Assembly: GCF_900110165.1 (NCBI RefSeq)
Contig: NZ_FOCQ01000006.1
Span: 1 to 64,000, forward strand
Length of the DNA: 64,000 bases
Direction: 5' to 3'
Source: Lihuaxuella thermophila
Lineage (GTDB): Bacteria; Bacillota; Bacilli; Thermoactinomycetales; Thermoactinomycetaceae
The notes below the pieces were generated by a model, which worked only from the letters and a program-made list of their open reading frames with translations, was not told the DNA's origin and searched no databases. Of the stretch, positions 61,034 through 64,000 are shown in pieces. The position numbers were made by a program, and so were the translations under genes. Position 1 is the first letter of the stretch. Each line of letters begins with the position of its first letter.

Positions 61034-62440
61034 ATGAAACTTTTAGCCGTAACCGCTTGTCCCGCGGGGATCGCTCATACGTATATGGCCGCGGAAAAAC
61101 TGGAACGGACCGCAAAACAGCTCGGTATTGAAATCAAAGTGGAAACACAGGGATCGATCGGTGCGGAAAATGTGCTGACCCCGGACGAGATCGCCGCAGC
61201 CGACGGAATTATACTGGCAACGGACAAAGGAATCGATAAAGAACGCTTTGTGGGAAAGCCGGTTCTGGAATGTTCGGTTGCCGATGCCATCAAAAAACCG
61301 CAAGAACTGATCCTGGCATTTAAAGAAGGGAATGTCCCTGTCTATCCACCTGTTTCCGCAGGCAATAAAGAAGAGAAGACAGAATTCTCTCCACGGCAAC
61401 CACGCTCTCAACATCCGGTTTACCGCTCCTTGATGAACGGCGTTTCCTACATGATCCCGTTTGTCGTCATCGGGGGCCTGTTAATCGCGCTCGCGCTCGG
61501 AATCGGTGGTGAACCTACCGCCAAAGGCTTAATGGTGCCGGAAAACTCCTTCTGGTACCCGCTCTTAAAAGTGGGTGAAGCTTCCTTCTTATTCATGGTA
61601 CCGATTTTATCCGGATTTATCGCTTACAATATTGCTGATCGCCCGGGATTGGCACCGGGTCTGATCGGCGGATATATCGCCGCCAACGGCAGTTTTTACG
61701 GAAGTGAAGCGGGAGCCGGTTTTATCGGCGGAATCATCGCCGGTTTTACAGCCGGATACCTGGCCAAATGGATCAAATCGCTGAAAGTTCCGAAAATGCT
61801 TCAACCCATTATGCCGATTTTGGTCATCCCGATCGTTTCATCGGTATTGGTCTCCCTGCTCTTCATCTACGTGCTGGGTGCACCGATTGCTGATTTGATG
61901 ACCGGTTTGACGGACTTCCTCAAAAGCATGCAGGGCTCGAGCAAAATATTGCTGGCCATGATACTGGGGGCGATGATTGCCTTTGACATGGGCGGTCCTG
62001 TGAACAAAGTTGCCTTTATGTTCGGCGCAGCCATGATCGGGGAAGGCCAAACCTTTATCATGGGTGCCTTGGCTGCGGCCATATGTACTCCTCCTCTTGG
62101 CATGGGACTCGCCACCCTGCTGTCCAGGCAAAAATACGAGAAAGAAGAGAGAGAAGCCGGTAAAGCAGCGCTGGCCATGGGCCTGGTCGGCATCACCGAA
62201 GGGGCCATTCCGTTTGCAGCCGCCGATCCCTTGCGCGTCATCCCGAGCATTATGGTCGGCTCTATCACCGCATCGGTCATCGCGATGGCAAGCCAGGTGA
62301 CGGACAGCGTTCCCCATGGAGGCCCAATTGTCGCCGTGTTCCAGGCAGTCGGCAATGTCCCGATGTTTTTTGCCGCCATCGCAGTTGGAACTCTGGTCAC
62401 AGCCATCCTCGTCAATCTGCTGAAAAAACCCGTTTCCTAA
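61034..62440 (+). CDS. PTS EIIBC component, fructose/mannose family
   Basis: 468 residues. The EIIB domain (1-100) has the phospho-accepting Cys9 in LLAVTACPAGIAHTYMAAEK and GSIGAENVLTPDEI. The EIIC domain (about 135-465) has MNGVSYMIPFVVIGGLLIAL, GYIAANGSFYGSEAGAGFIG, GAMIAFDMGGPVNKVAFMFG and GITEGAIPFAAADPLRVIPS. This is the fructose-family (Fru) architecture also used by mannose transporters such as ManP. The ATG at 61034 is after GAGGTG; the ORF upstream overlaps the activator. ManA in the operon favours mannose. Confidence 0.92.
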   Translation: MKLLAVTACPAGIAHTYMAAEKLERTAKQLGIEIKVETQGSIGAENVLTPDEIAAADGIILATDKGIDKERFVGKPVLECSVADAIKKPQELILAFKEGNVPVYPPVSAGNKEEKTEFSPRQPRSQHPVYRSLMNGVSYMIPFVVIGGLLIALALGIGGEPTAKGLMVPENSFWYPLLKVGEASFLFMVPILSGFIAYNIADRPGLAPGLIGGYIAANGSFYGSEAGAGFIGGIIAGFTAGYLAKWIKSLKVPKMLQPIMPILVIPIVSSVLVSLLFIYVLGAPIADLMTGLTDFLKSMQGSSKILLAMILGAMIAFDMGGPVNKVAFMFGAAMIGEGQTFIMGALAAAICTPPLGMGLATLLSRQKYEKEEREAGKAALAMGLVGITEGAIPFAAADPLRVIPSIMVGSITASVIAMASQVTDSVPHGGPIVAVFQAVGNVPMFFAAIAVGTLVTAILVNLLKKPVS

Positions 62441-62453
62441 GGAGTGCTTCTAT

Positions 62454-62906
62454 ATGGTATTATCAGACTTGTTGACAGAAGATCTCATCATCCCCGATCT
62501 GAAGGGCTCTACCAGAGATGAAGTCATGGAAGAACTGGTCGATCGACTGCAAAGGGCGGGGGCCCTCCGCAATCGCGAAGAATATGTAAAAGCCCTTTAT
62601 GAAAGGGAAGAACAGGGCACCACGGGAATCGGCTTTGGAATCGCCATTCCGCACGGAAAATCAGCCGGTGTTATCGAACCCCGCGTCGCGTTCGGCCGCA
62701 AACCGGAAGGTATCGACTGGAACAGTATGGATGGTGAAAAAGCCAAGTTGATTTTCATGATCGCCGTACCCGAAGAACAGGCCGGAAATGAACACCTGAA
62801 GATTTTACAGGCCCTTTCCCGCAAACTGATGGATGATTCTTTCCGTGATTCCCTCTTGCACGCCAAAACAAAAGATGAAATCGTCTCACTGATTCAAACC
62901 ATGTGA
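62454..62906 (+). CDS. PTS EIIA component, fructose/mannitol family
   Basis: 150 residues. Phosphorylated by HPr at His67 in GIGFGIAIPHGKSAGVIEPR; the family pattern continues with FMIAVPEEQAGNEHLKILQA and ends with SLIQTM. It passes phosphate to the EIIB domain of the preceding gene. In B. subtilis ManP these domains are one protein; here EIIA is separate. ATG after AAGGAGTGC, 13 bases after the EIIBC stop. Confidence 0.95.
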   Translation: MVLSDLLTEDLIIPDLKGSTRDEVMEELVDRLQRAGALRNREEYVKALYEREEQGTTGIGFGIAIPHGKSAGVIEPRVAFGRKPEGIDWNSMDGEKAKLIFMIAVPEEQAGNEHLKILQALSRKLMDDSFRDSLLHAKTKDEIVSLIQTM

Positions 62907-62908
62907 CT

Positions 62909-62931
62909 AAAAGGGACTTCGGTCCCTTTTT
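62909..62931 (+). terminator. UUCG-loop terminator
   Basis: AAAAGGGAC (62909-62917), loop TTCG, GTCCCTTTT (62922-62930), then T. A very stable hairpin, which may reduce manA transcription relative to the PTS genes. Confidence 0.9.
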
Positions 62932-62957
62932 ACCCGTTTTTTAAAGGAGTGTCCAGG

Positions 62958-63911
62958 ATGTACCAAGAACCCATTTTTCTGGAACCTGTGTTTAAGGAAC
63001 GAATCTGGGGCGGCAACAAGCTGCGAACCGAGTTCGGTTTTTCCATTCCCTCCGATCACACGGGCGAATGCTGGGGAATTTCCGGTCACCCCGAAGGCTT
63101 GAGCACAATCAAGAACGGTCCGCTCAAAGGGAGAACACTGGACCAAGTCTGGCAACAACATCCGGAGCTGTTTGCCGGCCGGTCGGGGGAATATTTTCCC
63201 TTGCTCATCAAAATTCTCGACGCCCAGGATGATTTGTCCGTACAAGTTCACCCCAATGATGAACTGGCGATGAAACTGGAAAACTACCCCCTGGGCAAAA
63301 CGGAATGCTGGTACATTATCGATTGCGAAGAAGGGGCGGAGCTGATTCTCGGCCATCATGCTTCCAGCAGAGGAGAACTGGCCCGGATGATCCATGAAGG
63401 CAACTGGGAGGCCCTTCTGAAGCGGGTACCTGTGAAACCCGGCGATTTTTATTATGTGAAAAGCGGCACCATTCATGCCATAGGCAAAGGGATCATGATT
63501 TTGGAAACACAACAGAGTTCGGACATCACCTATCGCGTTTACGATTATGACCGGACCGATGCGGAAGGCAACAAACGCCCCCTGCACATTGAAAAATCCA
63601 TCGCGGTGACCAATGTCCCGGATGAAGAATCAACCGTGACTCCTTCTGTCATTGAGCAAAGGAGTCTTATGATTCAACAATTTGTCTCCGAAACATTCTT
63701 TACGGTGCAAGAATGGAAGATTGACGGGAAAACGGATGAGCTGGAACGCCCGGGCGATTATCTCCTGTGCAGCGTCATCGACGGCGAGGGAGAAATTCAA
63801 ACCGGAGCATGCACCTGCCCGTTTAAGAAAGGCGACTTTTTCATCCTTCCGGCTACCCTTCCCTTTTTCCGCCTCAACGGAAAAGCCCGTTGGATCGTTT
63901 CCCATCCGTGA
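62958..63911 (+). CDS. manA: Mannose-6-phosphate isomerase, class I
   Basis: 317 residues; zinc enzyme converting mannose 6-phosphate and fructose 6-phosphate. PIFLEPVFKERIWGGNKLRT, GECWGISGHPEG, SVQVHPNDELAMK (zinc ligands Gln and His), GKTECWYIIDCEEGAELILG and YVKSGTIHAIGKGIMILETQ (the third His) followed by SDITYRVYDYDR are present. Length equals that of the B. subtilis ManA/Pmi group. ATG at 62958 after AAAGGAGTGTCCAGG. It allows growth on imported mannose 6-phosphate and supplies mannose units for nucleotide sugars such as GDP-mannose. Confidence 0.95.
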   Translation: MYQEPIFLEPVFKERIWGGNKLRTEFGFSIPSDHTGECWGISGHPEGLSTIKNGPLKGRTLDQVWQQHPELFAGRSGEYFPLLIKILDAQDDLSVQVHPNDELAMKLENYPLGKTECWYIIDCEEGAELILGHHASSRGELARMIHEGNWEALLKRVPVKPGDFYYVKSGTIHAIGKGIMILETQQSSDITYRVYDYDRTDAEGNKRPLHIEKSIAVTNVPDEESTVTPSVIEQRSLMIQQFVSETFFTVQEWKIDGKTDELERPGDYLLCSVIDGEGEIQTGACTCPFKKGDFFILPATLPFFRLNGKARWIVSHP

Positions 63912-63924
63912 GAAATACAGTTTC

Positions 63925-63959
63925 AACCAGTCCCGCTCAAGCTTGGGGCTGGTTTTTTT
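63925..63959 (+). terminator. Rho-independent terminator
   Basis: AACCAG (63925-63930) pairs with CTGGTT (63949-63954), with an inner CCC/GGG, then TTTTT. It ends the PTS operon. Confidence 0.85.
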
Positions 63960-64000
63960 GTTCAAAAAAACAGTTTGCAATTTTTTAAACTACATGCTCA

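Overview
The window reads as a chromosomal segment of a Gram-positive, endospore-forming member of the Bacillales. Strong AGGAGG-type ribosome binding sites are common, GTG and TTG starts are frequent, and there are hairpin-plus-T-run terminators, cre-like sites, a GltC/GltAB pair, HemZ, a CgeB/YkvP-type glycosyltransferase and a Bacillus-type anaerobic cobalamin operon. A Thermoactinomycetaceae-like genome is my best guess, but this is inference; no rRNA or other taxonomic marker is present. I see no rRNA, tRNA, CRISPR array, insertion sequence or phage structural gene.

Layout. 0-10.4 kb is housekeeping: the 3' end of a CgeB-like glycosyltransferase, an acyl-CoA ligase, glutamate synthase (gltB-gltD) with its divergent regulator gltC, and a TPR protein. 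10.5-19.3 kb is an accessory region of very small genes: at least four paralogues with an Arg/Lys/Cys-rich head and a conserved Asn/Thr/Gly tail, two of a second small family, a repeat protein, several very small ORFs, and between them a GntR regulator, a stand-alone RibD-type deaminase and two small unknowns. 19.4-33.4 kb is a surface-glycan region: a compact seven-gene minus-strand operon for two nucleotide-sugar branches, one of which looks like UDP-N-acetyl-L-quinovosamine or -L-fucosamine synthesis, followed by glycosyltransferases, an epimerase and a sulfotransferase. Two decayed loci lie here. 33.8-37 kb is a small PLP-linked module (GSA-aminomutase-like enzyme, RpiR regulator, ThiD/PdxK kinase) behind two matching palindromes.

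37-38.6 kb holds a second sulfotransferase-like gene and a PH-domain protein whose ribosome binding site lies in a strong hairpin. 38.8-54.8 kb is one long minus-strand cobalamin operon behind a cobalamin riboswitch. It begins with two membrane-anchored proteins and CbtB (probable cobalt uptake), then a HEAT-repeat protein and a LonB-like AAA+ ATPase without a protease domain, then cbiH (with a ferredoxin-like tail), X, J, C, D, ET, L, F, G, A, cobO and cbiP, i.e. sirohydrochlorin to adenosylcobyric acid. 54.9-64 kb holds an MFS transporter remnant, hemZ, an MHS-family transporter and a mannose/fructose PTS operon (PRD activator, EIIBC, EIIA, ManA) behind a perfect cre-like palindrome.

The least explained parts are the small-protein family at 11-19 kb, probably spore-surface material glycosylated by the neighbouring glycan genes (inference), and the protease-less LonB-like ATPase with its HEAT partner at the head of the cobalamin operon.
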